NCBI GenBank assembly: GCA_000510425.1
Contig: AZKM01000001.1
Span: 28,667-92,666 of the forward strand
Length of the DNA: 64,000 bases
Source: Eubacterium nodatum ATCC 33099
Lineage (GTDB): Bacteria > Bacillota > Clostridia > Peptostreptococcales > Anaerovoracaceae
Direction of reading: 5' to 3'
Positions 35,073 through 44,449 of this stretch are shown in pieces. Each line of letters starts with the position of its first letter. The stretch's first letter is position 1. A program made the position numbers and the translations under genes. The notes beneath the pieces were generated by a model. The model saw only the letters and a list, made by a program, of their open reading frames with translations. It was not told where the DNA came from and ran no database searches.

Positions 35073-36679
35073 ATTCTAAATAATTTAAAAATCCTTTTAC
35101 GCTTTTTGTATGTGGGAATAGTCCCTGCAGCTGCAATCAGCGTTGCAACTCCCGGGAAAACATGTTTTTTAAGAGGAGGTTCTTTTTTCCTGTCCTCACC
35201 CTCATCGGATTCACCACTTTGGGAATTTGAATCGCCGCTTAAAACTGAATTCCCATCGGAATCTTCATCTTTTTTATTTAATTTTGATTTACTTTTTTTG
35301 AACATTCCAAGGAGGCTGCCCTTTCCTCCTCCTGCAGCAGTCACACCTTTTCCTGCATTTTCGCCTTCTTTAGTAAATTCATTTGAATTTTCTGCAGCGG
35401 TTTTCACACTCTTCAAATCCAATTTCAGATACAACTCTTGTGTTCCTGTTCCCGGTGCTATTGCCTCCATAATAGGCACAAATACCTGTAGAGGCAAATA
35501 TCCACTCCTAAGCGCTCTTTTTATAACCGGAAACTTAACCAAGCTCGGATAATCCGTTCCGTAACTGTCACTGACCCTTTCGCCTTTTTTCTTGTGATAT
35601 GCCAAAATCTTGACATTATTAAGCTGCCCCTTAGGAATTCCCGCCGAATTGAGCCTATAGGTGTTTGAAAAATATCTCATATTTTTTAAGTATCCGTTTT
35701 GCCCGTTTATGTTCAAGCCTCTCATCCTGAGGCAGAGAAAATATCTTCCTCCTTCAACTTTCAGCTTAATAATATGATTGATGGCATTATCTGCCATAGA
35801 AGGGGTTTTCCCATCGGGTTTTACCATTTTACCTTTTATGGCGTACACTCCGTCATTAAGTGATCTTATATTCAGTTTTTTACCTGCCCTGCGTCTTCCC
35901 GGTCTATGTTTTCTATTAGGTTTATTTCTCGGTTTGTCCTTCTTTTTAGGCGGTTTCTTTGCAAGTCTTCCTACCTCTTTCGGATTATTGCTCAAATTCT
36001 GTTTTTCTCTCAAAGAAGACCAATCCAACATAAGTCTGGCATAAGGATTGCCTCCTCCCGGATTCAATGTTTCCATGAGCGGTACATATACGCGTACCCA
36101 TGTTATATCATCACCCTTAACTTTAGGAACCCCTCCCGAACCTGCATCTTCAATCAGTTGCGGCGATGCTATCGGCATCCTGCAATATTGGGGATAAAGC
36201 CTTCCCTTCATAGTCTTATCTATTCCCCTCTTTGAATCATTATAAATGTCGTACACATCATGATAGGATTCAATCGGAACTTCTTTGCTCATCGCACCTG
36301 CCGGAGGCTGAGCTGATCCCTGATACCCCGGAAAATATTCTAATTTTCCTAAATATCCTTTCAGAGCTTTTTTTCCGCCTGTTTTAGGTGTAATACTTTT
36401 AAGTTCAAGCCGCAAAGTCCATTCACCGTTTTCTTCAATAAGTTCCATGGGTTTTCTTATACCCCCATTCCCCATAGACGGCTGATCACTTGCGGCATTG
36501 CGAAGTTCTCCGTTAATCTCGTAGTATTTTGCTTTTTTTTCTTCTTTGAGTCGGGTCTCTTTACCGCCATCGGCATAAGCTGAAAAGACAGGCAGCATAG
36601 AAACAGCCAAAAAAACGGATAATGCAAAAGCTATCCTCTTACTTCTTTCAGTATACAAAATCCTTTTCTCCTTTCCCAT
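35069..36679 (-). CDS. Secreted double NEAT-like protein with C-terminal membrane anchor
   Basis: This 536-residue first gene of heme operon 1 has a signal peptide (ending near residue 37) and two NEAT-like domains (about 52-223 and 277-425). A very basic Lys/Arg/Pro linker (232-268) separates them, followed by a Ser/Asp/Glu-rich stretch (about 470-500) and a short hydrophobic anchor with a basic tail. Shared hallmarks are PSMGNGGI or PSMADNAI, GYLGKLEYF or GYLKNMRYF, SYGTDYP, VPLMETL or VPIMEAI, and LMLDW or LKLDL. The ATG at 36679 lacks a ribosome site; a TTG seven codons later (36658) follows AAGGAG and may be the true start. A role in heme relay across the cell wall is inferred. Confidence 0.8.
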   Translation of the reverse strand: MGKEKRILYTERSKRIAFALSVFLAVSMLPVFSAYADGGKETRLKEEKKAKYYEINGELRNAASDQPSMGNGGIRKPMELIEENGEWTLRLELKSITPKTGGKKALKGYLGKLEYFPGYQGSAQPPAGAMSKEVPIESYHDVYDIYNDSKRGIDKTMKGRLYPQYCRMPIASPQLIEDAGSGGVPKVKGDDITWVRVYVPLMETLNPGGGNPYARLMLDWSSLREKQNLSNNPKEVGRLAKKPPKKKDKPRNKPNRKHRPGRRRAGKKLNIRSLNDGVYAIKGKMVKPDGKTPSMADNAINHIIKLKVEGGRYFLCLRMRGLNINGQNGYLKNMRYFSNTYRLNSAGIPKGQLNNVKILAYHKKKGERVSDSYGTDYPSLVKFPVIKRALRSGYLPLQVFVPIMEAIAPGTGTQELYLKLDLKSVKTAAENSNEFTKEGENAGKGVTAAGGGKGSLLGMFKKSKSKLNKKDEDSDGNSVLSGDSNSQSGESDEGEDRKKEPPLKKHVFPGVATLIAAAGTIPTYKKRKRIFKLFRI

Positions 36680-36813
36680 TATTTACACAAAAGCTTAAAC
36701 TATATTGCAAAAGATAAACTGTTTTTTCTATTGTTATAAACTTGAGAACATATTCTTCCCATCACTTTGATACTCGGTATAATCTTCAGCCTGAATCCTT
36801 GCTACAAGTATCC

Positions 36814-36866
36814 GGTTAGATATATCTACCTGCGTAAATTCTAACGCAAAAAAAAATACCTGTAAA
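36814..36866 (-). promoter_or_regulatory. Promoter and candidate operator of heme operon 1
   Basis: On the minus strand, TTTACA (36861-36866) and TAGAAT (36838-36843) are 17 bases apart. Eight bases past the -10 lies GGTTAGATATATCTACC (36814-36830 on the plus strand), whose core TAGATATATCTA is a perfect palindrome. The arms GTTAGAT/ATCTAC equal those at the operon 2 promoter, with a 2-base instead of 6-base spacer. The rest of the 395-base gap (36680-37074) holds a leader of about 150 bases with short inverted repeats (GATACT/AGTATC) and the dnaJ terminator; no gene is visible. Confidence 0.72.
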
Positions 36867-37025
36867 GGTTTTTTGCAACATTTCGTGCTCTAAGTCACCA
36901 TTTTACAGATACTAATATCCTTATTTTTCAATAATTTGCAATAAAGGGGATAATAACCTATATATTTTTAATTCAATAAACATATTATTACAGGTATCAA
37001 ATTTCTTCAGATTTTATCTTCTGCA

Positions 37026-37070
37026 AAAACCAAAAGCACCATACTCTTTTTTATTGAGAGATGGTACTTT
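37026..37070 (-). terminator. Terminator after dnaJ
   Basis: On the minus strand AGTACCAT pairs with ATGGTGCT around a loop that also contains CTCTC/GAGT, followed by TTTGGTTTTT. It begins a few bases past the dnaJ stop. Confidence 0.75.
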
Positions 37071-37074
37071 GATT

Positions 37075-38226
37075 TTATGAGAACAGATCCTTAATTTTCT
37101 GTGTAAAACTCGATTTTTTCGCATAGCATTCATGGTCTACAATTTCACCGAGCTCTTTAATTTTCTGCTTCTGCTCACTATTTAATCTCGTTGGAATTTC
37201 AAGAACAACCTTGACATACAAATCGCCCATTCTTCCGGTTCTGACATTTTTTACGCCCTTACCTTTTAGCCTGAATACCGTATTAGGCTGTGTTCCTGCA
37301 GGCACTTTATATGAAACCTTTTCAGAAAGCGTCGGGACAATAATCTCATCACCCAAAGCCGCCTGTGAGAAGCTGATTGGAATATCAATGAACAAATCAT
37401 CTCTGTCTCTCTTAAACAGTTCATGGGGTTTCACCGACAGAACTACATAAAAATCTCCGTTAGGACCGCCGTTTTCACCGGGCTCTCCCTGTCCTCGAAT
37501 CGGAATAACCGTATCATTGTCAACTCCTGCCGGAATATCCACCTTGATTTCAATAGTTTTTCTTACCTTACCGGTTCCATGGCAATCAGGGCACGGGGTA
37601 TCAATAATTTTACCTGTTCCTCTGCAATCAGGACATGTTGCAGAGCTTTGGAATCTTCCAAATGGAGTATTCTGAACGGTATGAACCTGACCGCTTCCTC
37701 CACACTTTGAGCAGGTCTTCTTCTCAGTACCCGGAGCATTTCCATCACCGTTACATGTGCTGCAACGAACATATTTAGTTATTTTTAAAGTCTTCTTTGT
37801 ACCGAATGCCGCCTCTTCAAAGGTAATTGTAAGATTCTTCTGAAGATCTCTTCCCTTTCGCGGTGCACTTCTTCCTGCACCGCCACCGAAACCACCAAAG
37901 CCGCCTCCGCCGAACATATCCCCAAAAGCACTGAAGATATCCTCAAAACCGCCTCCGCCAAAGCCGCCGAAACCGCCTTCTCCAAAACCTGCATTCGGAT
38001 CTACACCGGCGTGACCGAATCTATCGTACTTATCCTTTTTTTCCGGGTCGGAAAGAATACCGTAAGCCTCGTTTATTTCTTTAAATTTTTCTTCAGCTTT
38101 CTTATCTCCGGGATTTTTATCAGGATGATATTTCAAAGCCATTTTTCTAAAAGCTTTTTTAATATCCGCATCGCTTGCACCTTTTTGAAGTCCCAGCACC
38201 TCATAATAATCTCTTTTGTCTGCCAT
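37075..38226 (-). CDS. dnaJ: Chaperone DnaJ
   Basis: This 383-residue co-chaperone stimulates DnaK ATPase. The J domain (residues 1-70) contains the HPD motif (YHPDKNPGD), followed by a Gly/Phe-rich region (about 75-120), four CxxCxGxG-type zinc motifs (about 145-215) and a C-terminal substrate domain. The start at 38226 ([10 protein letters not shown]) follows AGGTGAG; the frame is open nine codons upstream. It is the last gene of the hrcA-grpE-dnaK-dnaJ operon. Confidence 0.97.
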   Translation of the reverse strand: MADKRDYYEVLGLQKGASDADIKKAFRKMALKYHPDKNPGDKKAEEKFKEINEAYGILSDPEKKDKYDRFGHAGVDPNAGFGEGGFGGFGGGGFEDIFSAFGDMFGGGGFGGFGGGAGRSAPRKGRDLQKNLTITFEEAAFGTKKTLKITKYVRCSTCNGDGNAPGTEKKTCSKCGGSGQVHTVQNTPFGRFQSSATCPDCRGTGKIIDTPCPDCHGTGKVRKTIEIKVDIPAGVDNDTVIPIRGQGEPGENGGPNGDFYVVLSVKPHELFKRDRDDLFIDIPISFSQAALGDEIIVPTLSEKVSYKVPAGTQPNTVFRLKGKGVKNVRTGRMGDLYVKVVLEIPTRLNSEQKQKIKELGEIVDHECYAKKSSFTQKIKDLFS

Positions 38227-38374
38227 TATCTCACCTATCCAGCTAAGCCCCACTTATATATTTCGTGCCTGAAAATTTTACATCCGATTCACTCCGGCAT
38301 CTGCACTTCAACAAATATTCTGCAACATATAAGTTACCCTTGCACCTTGATCTGCTATACCGTAAATCTGCTTA

Positions 38375-38397
38375 GGCGACGAGAAATCCTCGTCGCC
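38375..38397 (-). other. Hairpin between dnaK and dnaJ
   Basis: GGCGACGAG and CTCGTCGCC form a perfect nine-base stem in the 197-base gap between dnaK and dnaJ. No T-run follows on the minus strand, so it looks like an mRNA-processing or stabilising element, or a weak attenuator lowering dnaJ relative to dnaK, and not a full terminator. Confidence 0.5.
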
Positions 38398-38423
38398 ATA
38401 AGTAGGACTATATCAAGTTAACA

Positions 38424-40313
38424 CTATTTCTTATCTTTATCTTCATCTACAACTTCAAAGTCCGCATCAACAACATTATCTGCCTGAGCACCTGACTCTG
38501 CCGCGTCAGTGCCGGAAGTTCCCGCTCCGCCTGAAGCACCTGCCATTCCACTCATGTCAGGTCCTGCTCCCGCTGCTCCCTGCTGCTGATACAGCTTTTC
38601 GGCAATCTTATGGAACTTCTCTGTTAAAACATCTGTCTTTGCTTTAATATCTTCCTGATTGTTTGCTTCAAGAGCTTTTTTCAAATCCTCTTTAGCCTCT
38701 TCGACATCCTTCTTTTCAGCATCGTCAATTTTGCCTTCCAGTTCCTTAAGGGATTTCTCCGTTTCGTATACCAGAGTTTCAGCTTTATTTCTATCTTCCA
38801 CTTCCTGTTTTCTCTTGGCATCCTCTGCAGCATACTGCTCAGCTTCTTTAACCTTCTGCTTAACCTCTTCTTCAGATAGAGACGTTGAAGATGTAATAGT
38901 AATCTTCTGTTCCTTACCTGTTCCCATATCCTTTGCACTTACATTTACAATACCGTTGGCATCGATATCAAATGTAACTTCAATCTGAGGAATCCCACGA
39001 GGTGCCGGAGCAATCCCCGATAGCTGGAATCTTCCGAGTGTAATATTTCCTGCAGCCATTTCTCTTTCACCCTGCATTACATGAATATCCACTGCGGTCT
39101 GATTATCTGCGGCTGTTGAGAAAATCTGACTCTTTTTCGTAGGAATAGTGGTATTTCTTTCGATCAGCTTCGTTGCAACTCCTCCCATCGTCTCGATTGA
39201 CAGTGAAAGCGGTGTAACATCAAGAAGAAGAACATCATTAACTTCTCCTGTCAAAACCCCTGCCTGGATAGCTGCACCCACTGCTACACATTCATCCGGG
39301 TTGATTCCCTTGAACGGTTCCTTTCCTGTAACTTTCTTAACTGCTTCCTGAACCGCAATACCTCTTGTGGAACCGCCTACCAGAACAATCTTTTCGATGT
39401 CGGAATTTGTAACACCTGCGTCAGCCATAGCCTTCTTAATAGGCTCAATAGTTCTTTCCACCAGATTAGCTGTCAGCTGATCGTACTTGGCTCTTGAAAT
39501 CGTCATATCAAGATGAAGCGGACCTGCTTCTGAAACCGTAATAAAAGGCAGGTTTACATTTGTCTGCTGTGCACTTGAAAGTTCTTTTTTAGCCTTTTCT
39601 GCAGCTTCTTTTAATCTCTGTAATGCCATTTTATCTTTTCTCAGGTCAACTCCATTTTCTTTGGCAAAGCTGTCCGCCATGAAGTTCATTAAAGCATTGT
39701 CGAAATCATCTCCGCCCAAATGAGTATCTCCATTTGTGGCAAGCACTTCAAAGACTCCATCTCCAAGCTCCAGAATAGATACATCAAATGTGCCGCCGCC
39801 CAGGTCATAAACCAGAATCTTATGTGAGCCTTCTTCTTTATCCAAACCATATGAAAGTGACGCCGCCGTCGGCTCATTGATAATTCTTTTTACATCAAGC
39901 CCTGCAATTTTCCCTGCGTCCTTGGTCGCCTGCTTCTGAGCATCCGAGAAATAAGCAGGTACTGTGATTACTGCCTCTGTAACCTTTTCTCCCAAATATG
40001 CCTCCGCATCTGTCTTTAATTTTGAAAGTATCATTGCTGAAATATCCTGCGGAGTATATTTCTTTCCGTCAATTTCTACTGAAAAATCTTCACCCATGTG
40101 CCTTTTGATTGATGTGACAGTTCTGTCAGGATTAGTTACAGCCTGACGCTTTGCCGTTTCACCCACCAGTCTCTCGCCATTCTTTGCAAATCCCACGATT
40201 GACGGTGTGGTTCTGTTACCTTCTGCGTTGGCAATTACCGTAGGTTCTCCACCCTCTAAAACTGCAACGCAACTGTTTGTTGTTCCTAAATCAATTCCTA
40301 TTACCTTAGCCAT
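38424..40313 (-). CDS. dnaK: Chaperone DnaK (Hsp70)
   Basis: This 629-residue Hsp70 has the ATPase domain ([17 protein letters not shown] at the N-terminus, [29 protein letters not shown]), a substrate-binding domain (from about residue 385) and a Gly/Ala-rich C-terminal tail. AGGAGG precedes the ATG. It lies 18 bases after grpE in the HrcA-controlled operon. Confidence 0.98.
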   Translation of the reverse strand: MAKVIGIDLGTTNSCVAVLEGGEPTVIANAEGNRTTPSIVGFAKNGERLVGETAKRQAVTNPDRTVTSIKRHMGEDFSVEIDGKKYTPQDISAMILSKLKTDAEAYLGEKVTEAVITVPAYFSDAQKQATKDAGKIAGLDVKRIINEPTAASLSYGLDKEEGSHKILVYDLGGGTFDVSILELGDGVFEVLATNGDTHLGGDDFDNALMNFMADSFAKENGVDLRKDKMALQRLKEAAEKAKKELSSAQQTNVNLPFITVSEAGPLHLDMTISRAKYDQLTANLVERTIEPIKKAMADAGVTNSDIEKIVLVGGSTRGIAVQEAVKKVTGKEPFKGINPDECVAVGAAIQAGVLTGEVNDVLLLDVTPLSLSIETMGGVATKLIERNTTIPTKKSQIFSTAADNQTAVDIHVMQGEREMAAGNITLGRFQLSGIAPAPRGIPQIEVTFDIDANGIVNVSAKDMGTGKEQKITITSSTSLSEEEVKQKVKEAEQYAAEDAKRKQEVEDRNKAETLVYETEKSLKELEGKIDDAEKKDVEEAKEDLKKALEANNQEDIKAKTDVLTEKFHKIAEKLYQQQGAAGAGPDMSGMAGASGGAGTSGTDAAESGAQADNVVDADFEVVDEDKDKK

Positions 40314-40331
40314 TTTATATATCCTCCTAAA

Positions 40332-41039
40332 TCAGTTATTTACTTTAACCATTGATGGTCTAATTACTTTGCTGTTTAATGTGTACCCCTTTTGTAAAAC
40401 TTCTGTTACTTTTCCACTCTCAAAATCAGGATTATCTTCCATCATCACTGCATTATGAAAGTTGGGGTCAAACTCCTCTCCAAGGGTCTTGATCTCCTCT
40501 ATACCGGATTTTTTAAGAACCTCTATGAGTTGTTTCAGAATAAGCTCCATACCTTCTGCATAGGCTTTATCTGTGCTTTCATGGTCAAGAGCTCTTTCAA
40601 AATTATCTATAACTTCCAAAAGTCCCAAAGCAATTTGTTCATTTGCATAGGCATAAATATCGCTTTTTTCTTTTTCGGTTCTTCGTTTAAAATTCTGAAA
40701 GTCTGCCATCAGACGCATATACTTCGTATCGGAAGACTCTTCCCGAGTTTCGGTCTCTTTCTTTTCGTTTCCTACATCCTCCTCATCGGGTATACCGTCA
40801 TCTTTTTCAGAAGCTGCCCTTTTATCAGAAACATCCGCATCTTTATCAGAACCGGCTTCTTCATCGGATACGGCAACACTTTCATCAGAATTCGTATCCT
40901 TTGAATCTTTATCAAAAGTTTCCTTTGCCATGTCCGATTCTTCCTTTTCGGTATTCCTGCCTTGCTGATTATTGCAACCGGGATCACCGCTGTAGCTGCA
41001 CTGAGTTTCTTTCCTGAACGTTTTTTGATTATCCGCCAT
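40332..41039 (-). CDS. grpE: Nucleotide exchange factor GrpE
   Basis: This 235-residue protein releases ADP from DnaK. The C-terminal two-thirds match GrpE (YMRLMADFQNFKRR, the coiled coil, and DPNFHNAVM). The N-terminal 80 residues are acidic and low in complexity (repeats of Ser, Asp, Glu, Lys), longer than in most homologues. The start at 41039 (MADNQKTF) has GAGGAAAAGGA ahead and overlaps the hrcA end by 11 bases. Confidence 0.93.
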   Translation of the reverse strand: MADNQKTFRKETQCSYSGDPGCNNQQGRNTEKEESDMAKETFDKDSKDTNSDESVAVSDEEAGSDKDADVSDKRAASEKDDGIPDEEDVGNEKKETETREESSDTKYMRLMADFQNFKRRTEKEKSDIYAYANEQIALGLLEVIDNFERALDHESTDKAYAEGMELILKQLIEVLKKSGIEEIKTLGEEFDPNFHNAVMMEDNPDFESGKVTEVLQKGYTLNSKVIRPSMVKVNN

Positions 41040-42081
41040 TATCCTTTTCCTCATCGCTTTCCAACCTAAAGGTTTCGTTTAAATTTTGAGTCAAATACTC
41101 AACTATAGATGTAACTTCTCCATATTTCATCCGTGTCGGTCCAATCACTCCAATCTTTCCTATCAGCTGACCGTCCACATGGTATGTTGCCGTAATTAAC
41201 GAGCAATCGCTCATAGAATCATCTGCATTCTCATCTCCTATGGTAACTATCATGCCATCATCTCTGTCCATCAATTTCCTTGCAAACTCATCTTTTCTGT
41301 CAAAGAGAGATATAAAATTTCTTGCTCTGTTTATATCCATGTACTCAGGAATATCAAAGATGTTTGACAAGCCGTCCATATATAGATTCACATTCAACAT
41401 ATCCGAAAGGGTTCGTATGAAATTAGGCATTATATTCCCTGCTAAATTGCTCATAGCCTCTATATCAGTATTAAAATCCGCTATTATATCTCCTGTTAAA
41501 ACCTCAGTAATTTTTCTTCCCATATAATTATAAGTGATATTCTTAGAAAGAATATTCAAGGCTTCCTCTGTATAAGGAACTCTGATTTTCAGTGCAGTAT
41601 TGGAAATTTTACCACTCTCTGCAACTATCATCAAAACCACAGTGTCATCATCCAGCGGTAAGAGATTTACAAATTTCAGTTTATCTTCAGCTTTTGTAGG
41701 TGTAACTGCAAATGATGCCAGGTTGGTTATCTCCGACAAAAGTTCCGCCACTCTCCGAATTGTCTTATCAAATTCTTCAATGTCTGCTCTCAGAGTCTCT
41801 TGTATGGCTTTCTTCGCCTCCGGAGAAACCTCAACCTTTTCCATCATATTATTTACATACAGCCTGTATGCCTTATCAGAAGGGACTCTTCCCGCCGAAG
41901 TATGCGGGTGTGTCAAATATCCCATTTCCTCAAGGTCGCTCATTTCATTTCTGATAGTAGCCGGGCTGATGGCCATGTCAAACCTCTTGGCAAGTGTCCT
42001 CGAACCGACAGGCTCAGCCGTACGAACATAGTCGCTTATTATGGCTTGTAAAATTTTCAGTTTTCTATCTGTCAGTCCCAT
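41029..42081 (-). CDS. hrcA: Heat-shock repressor HrcA
   Basis: This 350-residue repressor binds the CIRCE element just upstream and senses free GroEL. The N-terminal winged HTH (MGLTDRKLKILQAIISDY, ISPATIRNEMSDLEEMGYL) and the HTSAGRVPSDKAYRLYV segment are diagnostic. The start at 42081 follows GGAGAAG at good spacing, and the frame is open seven codons upstream. It is the first gene of hrcA-grpE-dnaK-dnaJ and so represses its own operon. Confidence 0.96.
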   Translation of the reverse strand: MGLTDRKLKILQAIISDYVRTAEPVGSRTLAKRFDMAISPATIRNEMSDLEEMGYLTHPHTSAGRVPSDKAYRLYVNNMMEKVEVSPEAKKAIQETLRADIEEFDKTIRRVAELLSEITNLASFAVTPTKAEDKLKFVNLLPLDDDTVVLMIVAESGKISNTALKIRVPYTEEALNILSKNITYNYMGRKITEVLTGDIIADFNTDIEAMSNLAGNIMPNFIRTLSDMLNVNLYMDGLSNIFDIPEYMDINRARNFISLFDRKDEFARKLMDRDDGMIVTIGDENADDSMSDCSLITATYHVDGQLIGKIGVIGPTRMKYGEVTSIVEYLTQNLNETFRLESDEEKDNGG

Positions 42082-42095
42082 GATTCTTCTCCTTG

Positions 42096-42122
42096 TTAGC
42101 ACTCACTATGCCCGAGTGCTAA
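42096..42122 (-). promoter_or_regulatory. CIRCE operator (HrcA site)
   Basis: TTAGCACTC, nine bases, GAGTGCTAA: a perfect match to the CIRCE consensus, lying between the promoter and the hrcA ribosome site. Confidence 0.97.
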
Positions 42123-42133
42123 TCGCTATATAT

Positions 42134-42162
42134 AATGTACTACTACCCGGGACCAATGTCAA
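42134..42162 (-). promoter_or_regulatory. Promoter of the hrcA-dnaK operon
   Basis: On the minus strand TTGACA (42157-42162) and TACATT (42134-42139) are 17 bases apart, just upstream of the CIRCE element, as in HrcA-regulated vegetative promoters. Confidence 0.8.
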
Positions 42163-42199
42163 CTCAAATTTTATTTTTTCATGAAAACAACATAAATAA

Positions 42200-42238
42200 T
42201 AAAAAAACTCACCAACAGATGGTCTGAAGGTAAGTTTT
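42200..42238 (-). terminator. Terminator after folK
   Basis: On the minus strand ACTTACC pairs with GGTGAGT (one G-U pair), followed by a run of seven T. The stem begins at the folK stop codon and ends the folate operon. Confidence 0.8.
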
Positions 42239-42692
42239 ATTTTCTTAATTCTAAAAGAAGTTCTGTTACCGTCTTATTACGAAGAGGGTCATGAAATTCC
42301 GGACAAATCTCCGCAGTCGGTTTCAATACAAATTCTCTGTTGTGCAGATCCGGATGTGGAATTTTAAGCTTCTCAGTATCAATGATTCTGTATCCGTAAT
42401 AGATTATGTCCAAATCTAAAGTTCTGGGTCCCCAGTGTATAGTCCTAACCCGTCCAAGCTCAACCTCTATCTGAAGCAGAGTATTGAGCAGCTCATCAGG
42501 TTCAAGTTCCGTTTCCACCGAAATTGCCATATTCAGAAAATCTCTCTGTTCTGTATAACCATAGGCCTTAGTTTCTAAAATCTTTGATTTCCCCGTAATC
42601 TGTCCAACCCTTTGTGAAATTTTTTCCTGAGCCTCCTTTAGATATTCCGACCTGTCTCCCATGTTGGAGCCCAGGGCTATAATACTCTGCAT
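42237..42692 (-). CDS. folK: HPPK, 6-hydroxymethyl-dihydropterin pyrophosphokinase
   Basis: This 151-residue enzyme transfers pyrophosphate from ATP to hydroxymethyl-dihydropterin. IALGSNMGDR at the N-terminus and GPRTLDLDIIYYG (about residues 88-100) are family signatures. The start at 42692 follows GGAGG; the frame is open 18 codons further upstream without a site. It follows folP and supplies the substrate that FolP condenses with p-aminobenzoate. Confidence 0.95.
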   Translation of the reverse strand: MQSIIALGSNMGDRSEYLKEAQEKISQRVGQITGKSKILETKAYGYTEQRDFLNMAISVETELEPDELLNTLLQIEVELGRVRTIHWGPRTLDLDIIYYGYRIIDTEKLKIPHPDLHNREFVLKPTAEICPEFHDPLRNKTVTELLLELRK

Positions 42693-42751
42693 ACCGTACC
42701 TCCACACATTCCATAATTTTATTCTGCATATACTTTTACTGTGCAATTTTA

Positions 42752-43594
42752 TTATTTGCAGGTCAACGCATCCAACATCCTTGCAGCCTGAAAATTCTCC
42801 TTCACATCATGAACCCTCGCAAGTTCAATGCCGTGAAACTGTGCAAACAAGCTTACGGCAATAGTCCCATACAGACGATCTGCAGGATCACTTTCGCCTA
42901 ACAACTGACCGATAAAGGTTTTGCGAGATACTGCCAAAAGATGAGGACAGTCAAGATCTGCAAATCTGTCCATATTCCTTAAAAGTGCCATATTATGCTC
43001 ATAGTTTTTTCCAAAACCTATACCCATGTCAATTATGAGTTTTTCCGGATGAATTCCCTCTGAAACTGCATATTCTTTTTGACGCTTGAGATAATTGTAC
43101 ACCTCAGATACGACGTCCTCATAATGAGGATTTTTTTGCATTACATCAGGTCTTCCCTGAGTATGCATAATAATCACGGGAACTCCGGCTTCTGCTGCCA
43201 CCTTCGCCATATTTTCATCAAAGGTCAACCCGCTTATATCATTTATAATGTCTACTCCTGCGTCAATTGCAGCTTTTGCAGTTTCTGCATTGTAGGTATC
43301 CACCGATAAAAGAATTTCCGGATGTTTTTTCTTAACAGCACTTATCACCGGACAAACCCTTGAAATTTCCTCTTCGACAGACACTTTTTCTGCACCCGGT
43401 CTTGTGGATTCCCCGCCTATATCTATGAAAGTTGCTCCTTCAGCTATAAGTTTATCAGCCCTTTCTACAGATTTTTCCGTATCAGAAGTCCTGGATCCTG
43501 CGTAAAAAGAATCCGGTGTTACATTTATGATTCCCATGATTTCCATGTGGTCAAACTTTCTTTTGCTTCCGTCCTTCAATAAAAAATGTTTCAT
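42752..43594 (-). CDS. folP: Dihydropteroate synthase
   Basis: This 280-residue TIM-barrel enzyme joins p-aminobenzoate to hydroxymethyl-dihydropterin pyrophosphate. IMGIINVTPDSFY, IGGESTRPGAE, NDISGL and the C-terminal RVHDV are typical. It is the target class of sulfonamides. The start at 43594 (MKHFLLKDG) follows AGGAG; seven more codons are open upstream. It lies between folE2 and folK. Confidence 0.96.
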   Translation of the reverse strand: MKHFLLKDGSKRKFDHMEIMGIINVTPDSFYAGSRTSDTEKSVERADKLIAEGATFIDIGGESTRPGAEKVSVEEEISRVCPVISAVKKKHPEILLSVDTYNAETAKAAIDAGVDIINDISGLTFDENMAKVAAEAGVPVIIMHTQGRPDVMQKNPHYEDVVSEVYNYLKRQKEYAVSEGIHPEKLIIDMGIGFGKNYEHNMALLRNMDRFADLDCPHLLAVSRKTFIGQLLGESDPADRLYGTIAVSLFAQFHGIELARVHDVKENFQAARMLDALTCK

Positions 43595-43684
43595 AGTTCT
43601 CCTTTGTTCTGCCAATTCTCGTTAACAGGTTTCCATAAAGCCTTAACTGTAGTATTACACCGGCTGTCTGCTCTGCAACTTCCG

Positions 43685-44449
43685 TTAACCTACCACCATC
43701 GCATAAGCTCCATGATTGTGAATACTTTCCTGACTCTCAACTTCTATGCAGAATTCTTCTACCCCCTCAAGCTTATCCACCCTGAGTTTAGCCTCTCTGC
43801 ATACATCTTCCACAAATCTTGGGTTATCATAGGCAAGCTCTGTGACATATTTTTCATCAGGTCTTTTCAGCAAAGAGTATACAGGCGAGCTTGCAGAGCT
43901 TTCAGCAATATTTACGAGATCCTCAATCCACAGAAATTTCTTCATTCTGACCTTTATTGAAACATCCGCCCTCTGATTGTGTGCACCATAATCGGAAATT
44001 TCCTTTGAGCATGGACAAAGGGTAGTGACCGGAGTAGTCACTTTCATATCGAATTCAAAATCATCGCTGACTAACGAGCCCCTGTATTCAACTCCTATAT
44101 TAAAAAATGAAGGTATGCCTGTTACAGGCGATTCTTTTTCAATAAAATACTCAAAATTCATTCTGACAAAACTTGCCTCTGAATCCAGCTTTTCCTTTGT
44201 AGCTTCGAGAATCTTTCTGACATGCTGAAGATCCATACGCCTGTTGTGCTGGATAATGTCAACAAATCTGGACATATGGGTTCCCTTCTGGCGGGCATCA
44301 AGACCTACAAAAAGGCTCACCGTTGCAGCTGTACTGATCCACTGTCCCTCTTTGGTCTTAAATTCCATAGGAACGACAAAATCTTTTATGCCAACCTGGT
44401 TAAGATATACATCTCTTCCGTCAATCTGTTTCTGTACGTCCTTCATCAT
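43685..44449 (-). CDS. folE2: GTP cyclohydrolase IB (FolE2)
   Basis: This 254-residue protein belongs to the FolE2 family, which converts GTP to dihydroneopterin triphosphate without the FolE-I zinc site. GTHMSRFVDII, TLCPCSKEISDYG (with the family cysteine) and the C-terminal ESQESIHNHGAYA are characteristic. It overlaps ptpS by four bases (ATGA). It is the first committed step of this folate operon. Confidence 0.94.
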   Translation of the reverse strand: MMKDVQKQIDGRDVYLNQVGIKDFVVPMEFKTKEGQWISTAATVSLFVGLDARQKGTHMSRFVDIIQHNRRMDLQHVRKILEATKEKLDSEASFVRMNFEYFIEKESPVTGIPSFFNIGVEYRGSLVSDDFEFDMKVTTPVTTLCPCSKEISDYGAHNQRADVSIKVRMKKFLWIEDLVNIAESSASSPVYSLLKRPDEKYVTELAYDNPRFVEDVCREAKLRVDKLEGVEEFCIEVESQESIHNHGAYAMVVG

